From: Kitagawia praeruptora
Taxonomy: Eukaryota > Streptophyta > Magnoliopsida > Apiales > Apiaceae
Direction of reading: 5' to 3'
DNA: 64,000 nt
Assembly (NCBI GenBank): GCA_037693485.1
Contig: CM075348.1
Location: 124,073,609-124,137,608 of the forward strand
Shown: positions 1 through 11,568 of the stretch, in pieces
Layout: each line of letters begins with the position of its first letter
Numbering within the stretch: the stretch's first letter is position 1
The notes under the pieces: model-generated
Told to the model about the DNA's origin: nothing
The model's database searches: none
Seen by the model: the letters and a program-made list of their open reading frames with translations, nothing else
Position numbers and translations under genes: made by a program

Positions 1-1997
1 ACGATCCATTCGACATGTGGTTTTCTCCCACACCTTCCTTTTTACCTCCAATATTTAATTAATAAGATTCGCCACTGATTAAACGACATTTAAGGGAATC
101 AATTTCAATTACGAACTTTCGTTTACGATTTCGAACCACTTTTACGAATTTAATCATAACTCCTAAACCGTAAGTCCATTTCATGCGATCTTTATATCAA
201 AACGAAGCTTGTAACATGATCTAGCTAATCATGGCATAAGTCGAAGCTATGCAGTGAGTTTTATCTACTGTCAAACTCGTGTTCTTAAGGTTAACAAAAT
301 TTCGGCATTACGACGGCTATAAATCGGATATTTACCAAATTCCAAAACTCCCAATAATCATGATATCTACTCCAAACAACATATACATGATTTATAACCA
401 TGAACTGAGGCCAAGCAATGCCTTTCCGTTCATCTAAGCTATTTTTAACATTTACTAAAACCAAATCATAATCATGCTCATAATCACTAATAACATAACT
501 AAGCTTAAATCACCAAGAACATGCATAATCTCAAAGTAAGATCTAGGGTTTTCAAGTGTGTTATACCTTCCTTGGGGTGTGTATGCACTTAATAAGCCTT
601 GTATAGTCCTTGTATAGCCTCCATGAAGCTTGGATCATCAACCAAAATCAAGATCCAAAAGTTATGTTCTTGAGGTTACTATTCACCCTTAACTTTGATG
701 ATTTTATTGAAAATGGAAACAATGGATTTTGAGGCTAAGATTTCTAGGGTATCATTTTTATGAAATATAGGATCTAGGATAAAAGTTTGGTGATCAAACA
801 ATGGTGGGAAGGTTGAGTTTGATTCTTGAATTAAGGCATATAGCCGAATGGAGCTTGGTGAGGGAGAGAGAGATTTTTGCTTGGCTTGCTTTGAACAATA
901 ATGCATAAAGTGATCTATAGTTGATAGATATTTACTTGGTTAACCATGGTCTAGTTGATGGTTAAGGCTTGGTTAAGGGTTTGATAACATGTGAGCAAGT
1001 ATTTGTGTCTTATGTTGCATCCTCATGCCAACTAGTTTAGTTTGTTTCCAATTGTGCTTGTATGTGTGAAACTTGCTTGGTTCCTTGCATTATTCATGCA
1101 TCCAAATAATATCAAGGCCATAAAGTGGCTTTATTAAAAGTGGTGTGTCAAGGAAGCTTCCTAATCAAGTGGACAAGTAGCATTTTAAGAGATAATATCT
1201 TGTATGCTTGGTTTAATCCTAAGTGTGCTAGTTACTTCTTGCCACTAGCTTAGTTACTTACTCCATCCACTTGCACATGTATGTATCTTAGTCCTCTGCT
1301 TGTTCTTTTGTCCGTTTATTGCTTAATTCGTTGATCGTTCGAGGGAATAACTCATTCGTTTCTAGTTAGGGTTTTACCGAAAACCTTCTTAATATTTATA
1401 ATAACATTCTCCATCTTTCTTAATACTTCTCGAATTTAAATTCCTTAAATCCCTTAAATAAATCCTTAAGTTTGGCAGTGTCCAGGGAATTCTCGGAGAA
1501 AATGAAAGTGCTCTGTTTCTGAATCCGACAGCTTTTACATACACTTATTTTCCTCCTGGATCACTAATACGAACTCAGAAATCCATTCCGAATACCGGGT
1601 ATAACATTATTATAATAATATTCCAAATTCCACCAAAATCACTATTCATCACTTATTTTTATTTAATTCCTATAATTAGGAAAATGAACCTGGTTCACCC
1701 TCGAGTGTTCCTTAACCTTTTTACGGAACCGCTGGGCTTATAATAGATATTGATTTGGATGACATGAGGGTATCTATTTCTCCCTAGGGAATCTTATCTT
1801 AACTTTCTAGGAGATAGATTATTCTAATCTAAGTTATCACCCAATAGCATCCTTCAGGCCATATAACCTTGGAATATATATCCTTCCATTATTCATCCCT
1901 TAAGGCCAGTATTACATTGTAGTTGTAACCACTGTTCACTCTTACATCAATACATAATAAAAAGTTTTAATTCTACCCAAAAATCTGGGTTCTTACA
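1..1997 (-). mobile_element. Probable LTR of an LTR retrotransposon (partial)
   Basis: Read on the minus strand, this stretch begins at 1997 with TGTAAGAACCCAG, a typical start of long plant Ty3-type LTRs, and runs to the window edge. The LINE reading frame to its right stops abruptly at 1998 in mid-protein, which marks the junction of a later insertion. No gag or pol frame is visible in the 2 kb, as expected inside an LTR; the other LTR end, the TSD and the internal region lie outside the window. There is no gene. The superfamily is inferred from the terminal bases only. Confidence 0.42.
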
Positions 1998-4900
1998 GTA
2001 TTGATGCCCATTACCTGGTAACCATTGAATTGTATCATTTAGAGAATTAAGTAAAACACTTGATATTACCTGATCTAGCTCATCCACCAACTCCTTTTCC
2101 CAGTTTCTCAGTGATCTTGACCAAAAAGCAGAACCATAGTGATCATAGCAGTCCCAAAGGTGAACAAAGATTTCAATTGATACTCATGTAAAATTTGTCA
2201 ATGCATATAAATTTGGGAAGATGTCTTTGAGAATTCCTCTATTATTCCAGTGATCTTCCCAAAAAAAGGTGGAGGATCCATTGTTTATTTTCCATTTGAA
2301 GTGTTCTTTTTTTAGGAAAGAACCCAATGATGTCTTGTGAAGCACTTTATGGATATCTGTCCAAAATTCTGATAAGTTACCTTTCTCTATCAACTCTTCT
2401 GTACTTTCTCCAAACTTACATTTGTATTTAATTTTTGACCACTTGTTCTAGTCTCTATTTCTTTCCGAGTACCATTTCTGCACCCATTTACCTAATAGTG
2501 CTTCATTCTTATCTGACAGAGAATGAAAACCTAGTCCTCCTTCAGATTTGGGCCTGCAAATCTTAGACCATGCAAGAAGGTGCATTTTCTTTTTAACAAT
2601 TTTCAGCTCTTTGAATTTGCTTCCCCAGAAAAAACCTTGTCTTATTGATGATGCCACTAGGAATGAGAGAGGTATTGAACCAGTACACTGGAAGGCTGTC
2701 TAGTACAGATTTGATAAGTACCACTCTGCCTGCTTGATTTAGTGATTCTACCTTCCATGCCGCAAATTTATCCTTAAATTTTCGTAGAAGTGGTTCCCAG
2801 TAAACTTTTCTTCTGCTGGAGATTCCTATAGGGATGCCTAGATATTTCAGAGGCCACTTTCCTACACTGCATCCCAGAATCTCTGCACCTGACTTCACAA
2901 GATTTTCCTTTCCATTGCAAGAGTATAAACAACTCTTTTTGAAGTTTATTTTAAGACCAGAAATTAGTTGAAAGCAGCTGAGAACTCTTTTAACTCCAGC
3001 TATTGAGTCAAGATCTTCACTTATAAAAATTATTGTGTCATCCGCAAATTGTTGGTGTGTTAGTTGATCTTCATTGCCTTGAAATTTGAAACCTTTGAAT
3101 ATGCCAATATTGCAGCTTTTGTCAACATACAACTTAATACCTCCGCAGCCAGATTAAACAACAATGGGGAGAGAGGATCTCCTTGACGAAGACCACGTGT
3201 AGGAGAGAATTCCTTAGTAGGGGAGCCATTGATGAGAATAGAAATTCTGATCTTTTCAAAAAAAGTTTTAATCCAGCAAATCCATTTGTTTCCAAAACCC
3301 ATCTTTTCCATGAGATCCCACAAGAATTCCCAGTCTATAGTATCGAAAGCTTTTTCAAAATCTAATTTCAGGATAAAGCCACTATTTCTTGATTTCTTCA
3401 TTGCATGACATACTCCCTTGACTATCAAGATGCTTTCACTGGCCTGTCTTCCTTTTAAAAACCCTGTTTGAGAACCACTTACTAGTTTCTCCATTATGAG
3501 TCCCAATCTGTTGGTAAGACACTTTGTAAACAGTTTAGAAATACTGTTTATAAGGCTTATTGGTCTGAAATCTTGAACTTCCTTTGGATCAAAAGTCTTA
3601 GGAATTAAAGCAATGAAAGAAAAGTTCAAACCATTAGGTAGATGTAGATTTTCAGCAAAATGGTTAAAAGAATCCAGAATTTTATGCTTCAGAAAAGGCC
3701 ATATGATCTTGAGGCAATTGAAATTAATTCCATCCGGTCCTGGAGATTTGTCATTTGCTAAATCACTGAGTGCTAAATCCACTTCTTCCATAGTAAAAGC
3801 TTGTTCTAGCAATGACCTATCCGAGCTGTTAAGTCTTGATTGAATGAGGTTGCCAACATTGAAAGTAATTTTATGTCTCTTAGAGTTGAGGAATCCCTTG
3901 AAGTGATCATAGAAAACTTTTTTGATGTCACTTGGCTGAGAAAGCCATGTTCCCTGCCACAGAATCCTGCTGATGTTATTTTTATTCCTTCTCCTCTGAA
4001 TGGAATGATGAAAAAACTTTGTGTTTTTATCCCCTTGAATGTTCCAATTGAGCCGTGATTTTTGCTGCAGCATTGAGTCTCTTTTTGAGTAGCAATTTAA
4101 TAACTCTTCTCTATTAAGAATGGCTTTTTTATCATACTGATTGTTTTGGTCCCAAGCTTCCTGTTTCTTTTCTAAGAGAGAGATTTTAGCCTCCAAATCA
4201 TTCCTGGCTGATTTCCCCCAATCTCTTAAAGATTCTTTTACTCCTTTCAGAATAAGCTGTACATTCTTTGAATCTGTAACTTGTTTGCTGAGTAGGAAAG
4301 AATTTAATATTTCTATGCATTGTTTCTCCTTAAGCCACCAGTTGAAAATTTTGAATGGCTTTGGCCCCCAATTCAAAGATTCCGAACTCAAGATAATAGC
4401 TTTATGATCTGAGTGTTATCTGCCTGCTAACTTGACTTTCCAGTCCCCCAAGTCTAACCATTTGACATCTACTATAAATCTATCCAATCTACTCTTTTTC
4501 CCCTATCTTCCAAACCATGTAAAAAGAGAATTTACAGGCTTGATGTCTTTTAAATTGAAATTCTTAAAGAAAGAATTTATAAGTCTAGAATCTTTCTTTC
4601 TATACTCACAATTCATTCTTTCAGACTCATCTCGAACACAATTAAAGTCTCCTAAGAAACAAGTTGCCTCCCCTGAAGTTAAAGAAGCTATCTCATTCAA
4701 GTCTTTCCAAAGGCCTTTTTTCCTCAGAAGTGCTGTAGGGCTGTATACACTGACTATGTTGAAACGATCTCCACTTGCATTATGCTTAAACTGTACCCAA
4801 ATCCAATTTCTATTTTGGGCAATACCTAAGCATGTGCAAATGCTTTTTTCCCAAGATACTAAGATGCCCCCCGATAATCCTTCCGACTGCTGGATCAACC

Positions 4901-5081
4901 ATTCATGTTCAAAAGGATCCCAAATTGAGCCTTTCATGGGAATATCTAAATCCTTACATTTTGTTTCTTGAAGACAGATGATGTTTGCCTTCGAAGCTGA
5001 AACCATGTCTCTAACATTTCGTTTGTTACTACTTCCACTAATACCTCTTACATTCCAAGATAGTAATCTGATGTCTTTCAT
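1998..5081 (-). pseudogene. LINE-A ORF2: endonuclease/reverse transcriptase, broken
   Basis: ORF2 starts at 5081 (MKDIRLLSWNVRGI), 46 bp after the ORF1 stop. The endonuclease domain (about 190 residues) shows QETK and GDFNCV. It ends at a TAG at 4503, and a second in-frame stop follows near 4410 just before SDHKA. The reverse transcriptase follows in the same frame (4391 to about 3150) with FRPISL, KLDFEKAFD and GLRQGDPLSP. A frameshift near 3140 moves the FADD catalytic motif into another frame (3132-2593). A second shift near 2640 restores the first frame for the GLGF/W-rich C-terminal region, and a stop at 2184-2186 follows. The frame then reads on to exactly 1998, where it is cut. It is non-functional; the domain order matches plant L1 elements. 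Confidence 0.88.
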
Positions 5082-5126
5082 TAAAAAACATTGATTTTAC
5101 TATACTTCAAAGAACAAAAAAACCTC

Positions 5127-6035
5127 TTATATGGTCCCCTCTATCAACTGTTGATGGATTTCATTAAGAACCTCTTTTTCTTTATGAACAAACTCCAATC
5201 CCATCTGAGTAGCACTGATGACAATGTCTTTTGCTTCTTGAAGAAAAGGGACTTTGCTATGATCCTGATGTACCACCATCTTTAAAGTATCTAATCTTTG
5301 GCTATCATTTTGTTTCTTACAGCTTTTCTTGAGGATTTTTCTCCTTCTTAGCCCTAGATCAAAAGGATTTTTCCTTTTCCTCAATAATTTTCTTGGCCTT
5401 CCTACTTTCTTTCCCAACTTTAGCTTAATCAAGTCTTCTTGACATAATGTTGGTTGATTGCTTCCGATAGATGACTCCTCATTGTAGACAGTAGACACAG
5501 TATTGCTACTTACCACATCTACTGAACTAGATGACAATTCCGAAGATAAACGAAGGGGAATAGGGGCTACAGGAATTATCGAGTCACTTACATGGCTGAT
5601 TGCAGAACTATCTTGTCCAATATTGCCTGGAATTGATTGATCTTTACTGGTGTTTTCTCCATTCTCATTTGCTCTTGAGGAATCATCTTTTACTTCCTCT
5701 TGAGTTTTAGATTTCACATTATTTGAAGAAACTACAACCCTCTCCTTAGCTTTACTGCCTTTTTTTTTTCCTATTAGACACTGATGGATTCCCTCTGTTT
5801 TCTTCTGAAGAAAGTTCATTACGATTTTTCTTGGAAGATTCTTCCATATGAGCTATTCTGTCCTTTAGATATGACTGATCAGGAATTTCCTTAAAATAAA
5901 TAGGGATCTTCTTTCCTTTGATGTTAACAATGATCTTCTCTTCAATAAAATCATAGTTCTTTGAGGAGAGGCATATCAAAGGATTAAAAAGATCATTTGA
6001 ACCATCTTTTTGGTAGGACCAATTTGTTTCCTTAA
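5127..6035 (-). pseudogene. LINE-A ORF1 fragment (basic, nucleic-acid-binding type)
   Basis: Two overlapping open stretches (about 6035-5752 and 5819-5127) belong to one protein. They are out of frame at a run of T at 5761-5770, a likely homopolymer slip. The C-terminal half is very basic, with GRPRK (AT-hook-like) and a KRK/RRR-rich run, fitting an RNA- or DNA-binding ORF1 tail. The usual N-terminal ORF1 domain is missing because the element is 5'-truncated. Position directly upstream of ORF2 supports the assignment; no CCHC knuckle is visible in what remains. Confidence 0.7.
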
Positions 6036-6061
6036 AATAAATAGGGATCTTCTTTCCTTTG
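5886..6061. repeat. 35-bp direct repeat at the LINE-A 5' junction
   Basis: Positions 5886-5920 and 6027-6061 are identical over 35 bp, 141 bp apart. The second copy sits exactly where the LINE-A coding similarity ends. This looks like a short template jump or duplication made during 5' truncation, rather than a target-site duplication. Confidence 0.8.
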
Positions 6062-8280
6062 TTTGGTTAGTTTTAAATCTCTATTTGTTTAGAATCTATG
6101 TACCAATTTGTTAAGGTTTTTTTAACCTATATATAAGGTTTTGTTGATATTAAAAAATAAATATTATCAACCAACCAACCAAATTTGATATGTCTACTCT
6201 TAGATTAGGATATGGGAATTGAATGCTATTCTTTAATTCAAGAACACAAAATTAAAAATGGCACCTTTTATTAAAAACAATATATAATTTTATATGTATC
6301 GACCTATCTAGTTACCAATAATAGTGATTTTTATAACAAAGGATATAGCCGTTATTCTCTCTCCTCCACCTCTCGCAAAAAATATTAAACTAAAGTTTAG
6401 GGGCTTACATCAGCATTTTGGTTGATGATAAGCCCCATTTTTATTGTTTTCCTGGATTTTGCTCTGTTTTATTAATAAATATCTCTCTCTATTGAGAGTC
6501 TAGTACCTTGTTGGTGGGTTTTACTACTAATATATTGGATTTTATATTTTTTCCTTGTGAATGATAACTCCCGTTTTTTCCCTTGATTTTGCTTTGCTTT
6601 TCAATAAATATATCTCTTTATTGAGGGTCTAGTACCCCATTAGTGGATTTTGTCTACCCATATATTGGGTTTTGTTCTTTCTCTTTGTGAGAGTAGGCTC
6701 TTTTATTTTGGTATCCGGGATCTTAGATCTGTATGATTTTCTTATTTGGTTCATTGATTTGGATGATATAGAATCGCAGTTATGGTCGGTTGTTTGAATA
6801 CGTTATGACAAATCAGATATATATATTTTTCTCATGATTACAATAAATTGTTGGATTATCTTCACCAAAAAGGCTATATATTTTAGTGATATAAGCGAGG
6901 GATGTACCACATTTTAAGATCTAATCAACGATGGTAGTTTGGATGAAGGAAACCTTGATATGATCTTTTTTAATACGTGTTTGTCCAAAATTGATTATTT
7001 TTTTTGTAGATGTTGAATGACCTTTTATTGATTAATTAATTCTCTATAAAAAAAAGTAGTGATTTATAAAAAAATTTGTGCTGACTTGACCAAATTGTTA
7101 TGAAAATATTCACTAACAATGTTTTCATTGACTTTTAATGAATTAAAATTTTTATTTGATAATTTATACACCAAATAATGTCTAGTACTATTTGATAGTA
7201 CATTTAGTATTTCGAATAATTCAAATATTTTGTCAGGTGAATTAATATTTTATAATATAAATGAAGTAGACTCATTAATTAAAATGATATATTTGTATTA
7301 AAATCTATTAATAAATACGCAATTATGGAAACTGGCTATACATAAAGACGGACACAAAGAACAAATGTTCCAGTATATAATAATATAATTGTGATTGATT
7401 TTAAATTAAAAAAATGTGATTAATTAGTTAATAAGTATTTATGAAAATTAATCTGTAATATATAACTACATATTATAAGTATGATTATAGTTGATATTTA
7501 TGAAAATTAGTTCATAATATATAATAGTATAATTTTGATTGACTTTAAATTAAAAGATTGATAAGTTAGTAAGTATATTACTACTTTAAAAAATATGTAA
7601 TTTATGCATGTACCAAACAAAATAATTTTGTATTTCAAAAAATTGTTAAATAATCACGATAAGTAAATTAGGATGAGAATAATATGATTAATTTAATTTT
7701 AGTGGTAAATTCTGATTGGTTCTTATATAAATTTATGAAAATTAATCCGTAATATATAATAATGTAATTATGATTAATTGTAAATCAAAAGAGTGAAAAA
7801 TTAATATAGCGAAATAGTTTAATATTATATATTTGTCTAAATTAAATTATTAATTTATTATAAATAATTTTCACATTAAAAAATATGTAAGATAGGGTTA
7901 TGTTGAATCAAGTAACTACTATATTTAAATTAGAATTGTTAATTAACCATGGTTAGTATAATAGGATGAGGATGGTAAATAAGGAAAACTTTTAATATAA
8001 TATGATTGCTATAAAATTTAGAAATGACCAATGATTGGTCCTAAAATAATTCAATTTTTTTTAGTGAATAATGAATATACTACTATTTTAAACTTTAGTT
8101 TGAAAGAAAAGGTAAAGACGATGACTCATTTGTCGGGTGATAAATAAATAAAAGTACAAAAAACTCGGAATGAATATAGCCTCTATAGATCCCCCCACAC
8201 TTTTTAAATCAAGTAACCATTTCAAACAAACTTTACATACATAAAACTATACATACAAATCCTTGTCTCTATATTTTTCA
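6062..8280. other. AT-rich intergenic DNA upstream of DRP1E
   Basis: No convincing gene. Two related segments near 6440-6530 and 6590-6680 (phrases around 'tctttattgag' and 'tctagtacc') and three related segments between 7370 and 7800 (phrases like 'gaaaattaatc.gtaatatataa') indicate old local duplications. The last 100-150 bp, CT-rich near 8290-8310, are the likely promoter and leader of DRP1E. Confidence 0.5.
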
Positions 8281-8332
8281 ACTTCAAGTCCCTCCTCTCT
8301 CCTCTCTCGTCTAAATCTCTAGATCTGTTTCA

Positions 8333-11300
8333 ATGGCGAGTATGGAGAGTTTGATCGGACTAGTGAATCGAATACAACGAGCTTGTACTGCTCTCGGTGA
8401 TTACGGCGGTGGTAATAATGCCTTCTCGTCGCTTTGGGATGCTCTTCCTTCTGTTGCCGTTGTCGGTGGTCAGGTTTGTGTCTATTTGTTTGTATATGTG
8501 TGTGTTGTGATTCGATTTGATTTGATCTAGAGCTTTTTCTGCGCTTTTAGCTGATTTTGTTAATGTATGTGTCTATTTGTATGTATATGTGTGTGTGTTG
8601 TGATTTGATCTGGAAGTTTTAGTGTGTTACTTGTTTATTTTTTGGAGCTGATGTTGTTAATGTATATGTATGTATAGTTATTATTGTGATTTAGTTAAAA
8701 AAATCTGTATACTGATGTGATATTACTGTTTCTTTTATGAATTTAAGAGAATTTTAATTGTGTATTTTGGGTTTGATGAGTTTGTTAGTTAGATGTTGAT
8801 TTCGTAGATTTGAATTGCTGATTTCATTAGGTATATGTGTGTGTGTGTTTCGAGAGCTTGATTTGATCTGGAATATAAAGAGGTGTTTTTTTTTTCCAAA
8901 TTTAAGAGAGTGTTGACTATATATTAGGTTTAACTAGTTACATGTTTGTAGATGTCGATTTTGTATCTTTAAGGAGTTGGTTTGGTTGGGTGGGTGTGTT
9001 TTTTTTTTTTTTTTTTGTGGTTTACAGTGCTTGATTTGATCTGGAGTAATTTCATGTTCCTTTTTTATTCATGTTAGTTGATGTTTATTAATTTTATGTC
9101 ACTGTTGTATTAGATTTCGAATTGTTTGTTAGGCATTAGTAGGTGGTTGTTTTGTCGAGTTAGGGAGTTGATTTGTAGGTCTTGTGATTTATTACAGAGC
9201 TCGATTTGATCAGTGGCTTCTTCGTTGATTACAGTAAATTACCCTTTTTTCATCAATAGAATGCTAAGCATGTATATTGTTCAATTTGATTAATTTGTTG
9301 TTGGATATTAGTGAGTGTTAGTTTCGTAGATTTAGGGAGTACATTGTGAGTTTTTTACTAATTGAGCTTGATTTTATCTAGCATGTTACTTCATTTTAGC
9401 TGATAGATAAGATGCTACTGTTTTAGAATCGATCAAATTTTTTACTTATATAGTAGCAGGGGGTATATGTTGTAGATTTAGAAGTTTTGTACTTGAGAGA
9501 TTCAATTTGATCTGTGACTTCTTGGATGATTTTAGTTGATATTGTTGATCAATGCAATGTTACAAATTTTTTTGTTTGAACAATGTGCGTTATGTTATTA
9601 GATTTGAAATTTTTCATTAGGTATTAGTAGGTGGTGATTTCGGAGATTTAGGGAATTGATTTGAAAGTTTTGTGATTTATAAGAGAGCTCAATTTGATAT
9701 GGAGTCTTTATGTACCTTATAGATAGACAACCCAAAGTAAAAAGAAGTGTTTCTCATTCCAATATTCTTGATTTTGTTTTCATCTACTAAAGAAACAATC
9801 TGTTTCTAAGAAGTATTTGGTTTTTGCTGTATTAGTTGTGCTTCTATATATTCAATCTGATAAATGTCATCTTTCTTTTGACTTTGAGAGCAGAGTTCCG
9901 GGAAATCTTCGGTGTTGGAGAGCATAGTTGGGAGGGACTTTCTTCCTAGAGGATCTGGTTAGGATTCTTGTTTGAGTTGATTATTTTTGAAGCTCCATTA
10001 AATTACCATAAAGTTTACATCTGTATGGGGTTCTGCTTTATTTATTATTTTGATCACGTAATGGGTCGTCAATGCAGGGATTGTCACAAGGAGACCTTTA
10101 GTATTACAACTGCAGCAGACAGATAAAGGACAGCAGGAGTATGCAGAGTTCGGTCATATGCCTCGACGAAAGTTCACTGATTTTGGTATCTAAATCTGTA
10201 CATAATTTTTATAAACCTTAATTGTCATAATTTCATGTTGAAGATATTCAGCTGTTGTCATTTGGCATATATACGGTTGAATATTAAAGAAGTTTTTTGA
10301 TATTCAATGATTTGTAATTTGTAAATACTTTCAAGGAGGCCTTCAGTTCTTTTGCTATACTTATCAGCAGGTTTTTGACATCAAAGAATGAGAATATTGT
10401 TTTTTAATGCTAATTAAGAACAGAAGACCTGATTCTGCTTATTCTTGATCTTTTTTTTTTTAAAAAAAAAGTTCTTTTAGCTAGTCTACCCCCTTGGTCA
10501 TCGAGTCAGGATATTATTTAATTGCAATTTTTACTCCATACTTGATCCTCCTATATATGTAGGCATTCTCTTCCTCCTAAATCTTATTGTGTGTAGAAGG
10601 TCAGAATAGGCTATAACCTCTATTGTTTACTGTTATCTAAGCTACAATGTATAGAAGTCAGATATTTGATAAAGAGGTTTTTTAGACAGTATTTTTGCAA
10701 TCTGATCTTGAAGAAAACATGAATTTAATTTCTTAGATATACTTTAAAGTTTGTAGTAAACGGAGCATAGTTCTTTTGTATTTGAGACAATTTAGATGTC
10801 TTGTCTACAAACTGTTTAATGTGCACCTGATATTTATCAATATGTATTGTTAAAACTCTATTTTCCAACATTTATTTTCTGATGCAGCACAAGTTCGCAG
10901 GGAAATTGCAGAAGAAACTGATAGAATAACTGGAAGGACAAAAATGATTTCTCCTGTTCCAATCCATCTCAGCATTTTCTCTCCTAATGGTAAGTCATTC
11001 TATTCTTAATTATATTTTACTAGATTGAAGTAATTGAACTATGATGGTTGTTGACTTGAATATTTTTTTTTGTTGAATCCATACTAAATTTTACTAGCTT
11101 TATAGAAAGATTAAATAGTGAAGCTTTATTGTTTCGACTGTGTTCTTTTACAATATATATAGGCAAAGTATCGAATAGAGACCAATTCTTAAATAGAAAC
11201 TAGAAACTAACACTAAGTAAATTATATTTCATTCATTCTAATGGCCCTGCTAGGGGCACCTTCACAAAATGTTTTTAAAATTCTTGGCTCCATTAAGCAA

Positions 11301-11512
11301 AAAAAAAAAAAACTGTTCACGATGACGTCACTGCCACGTCAGCAGTGAACAGTATTTTTTTTTTTTTTTTTTTTTGCTGAATGGAGCCTAAAATTTTAGA
11401 CACTTTTTATATTGGGGTACCCCTAGTTTGGTCATTAGATTAGCTTGAAATGTTAGATTAGGGTTTAGTTTCTAGTTTCTATTTTAATTTGGTTTCTATT
11501 GGAGTAGGACTC

Positions 11513-11568
<56 letters not shown>

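Larger units (their letters stand above)
1998..6061 (-). mobile_element. LINE-A: degenerate L1-type non-LTR retrotransposon
   Basis: A minus-strand LINE with a partial ORF1 (5127 to about 6035) followed by ORF2, which has an AP-endonuclease and a reverse transcriptase. The 5' part is truncated at about 6061, where a 35-bp copy of its own ORF1 sequence is found. The 3' part is cut at 1998 by LTR-like sequence, so the zinc-finger tail, RNase H region and poly(A) are not in the window. Several stops and frameshifts show that it is dead. LINE-B at 39-41 kb is a related but distinct copy, sharing for instance the AEILGC and LIKSVLDSLP motifs. Confidence 0.9.

Noticed and set aside
3183..4971. Several plus-strand frames over LINE-A
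   Set aside because: Antisense shadows of the LINE-A ORF2 reading frame.
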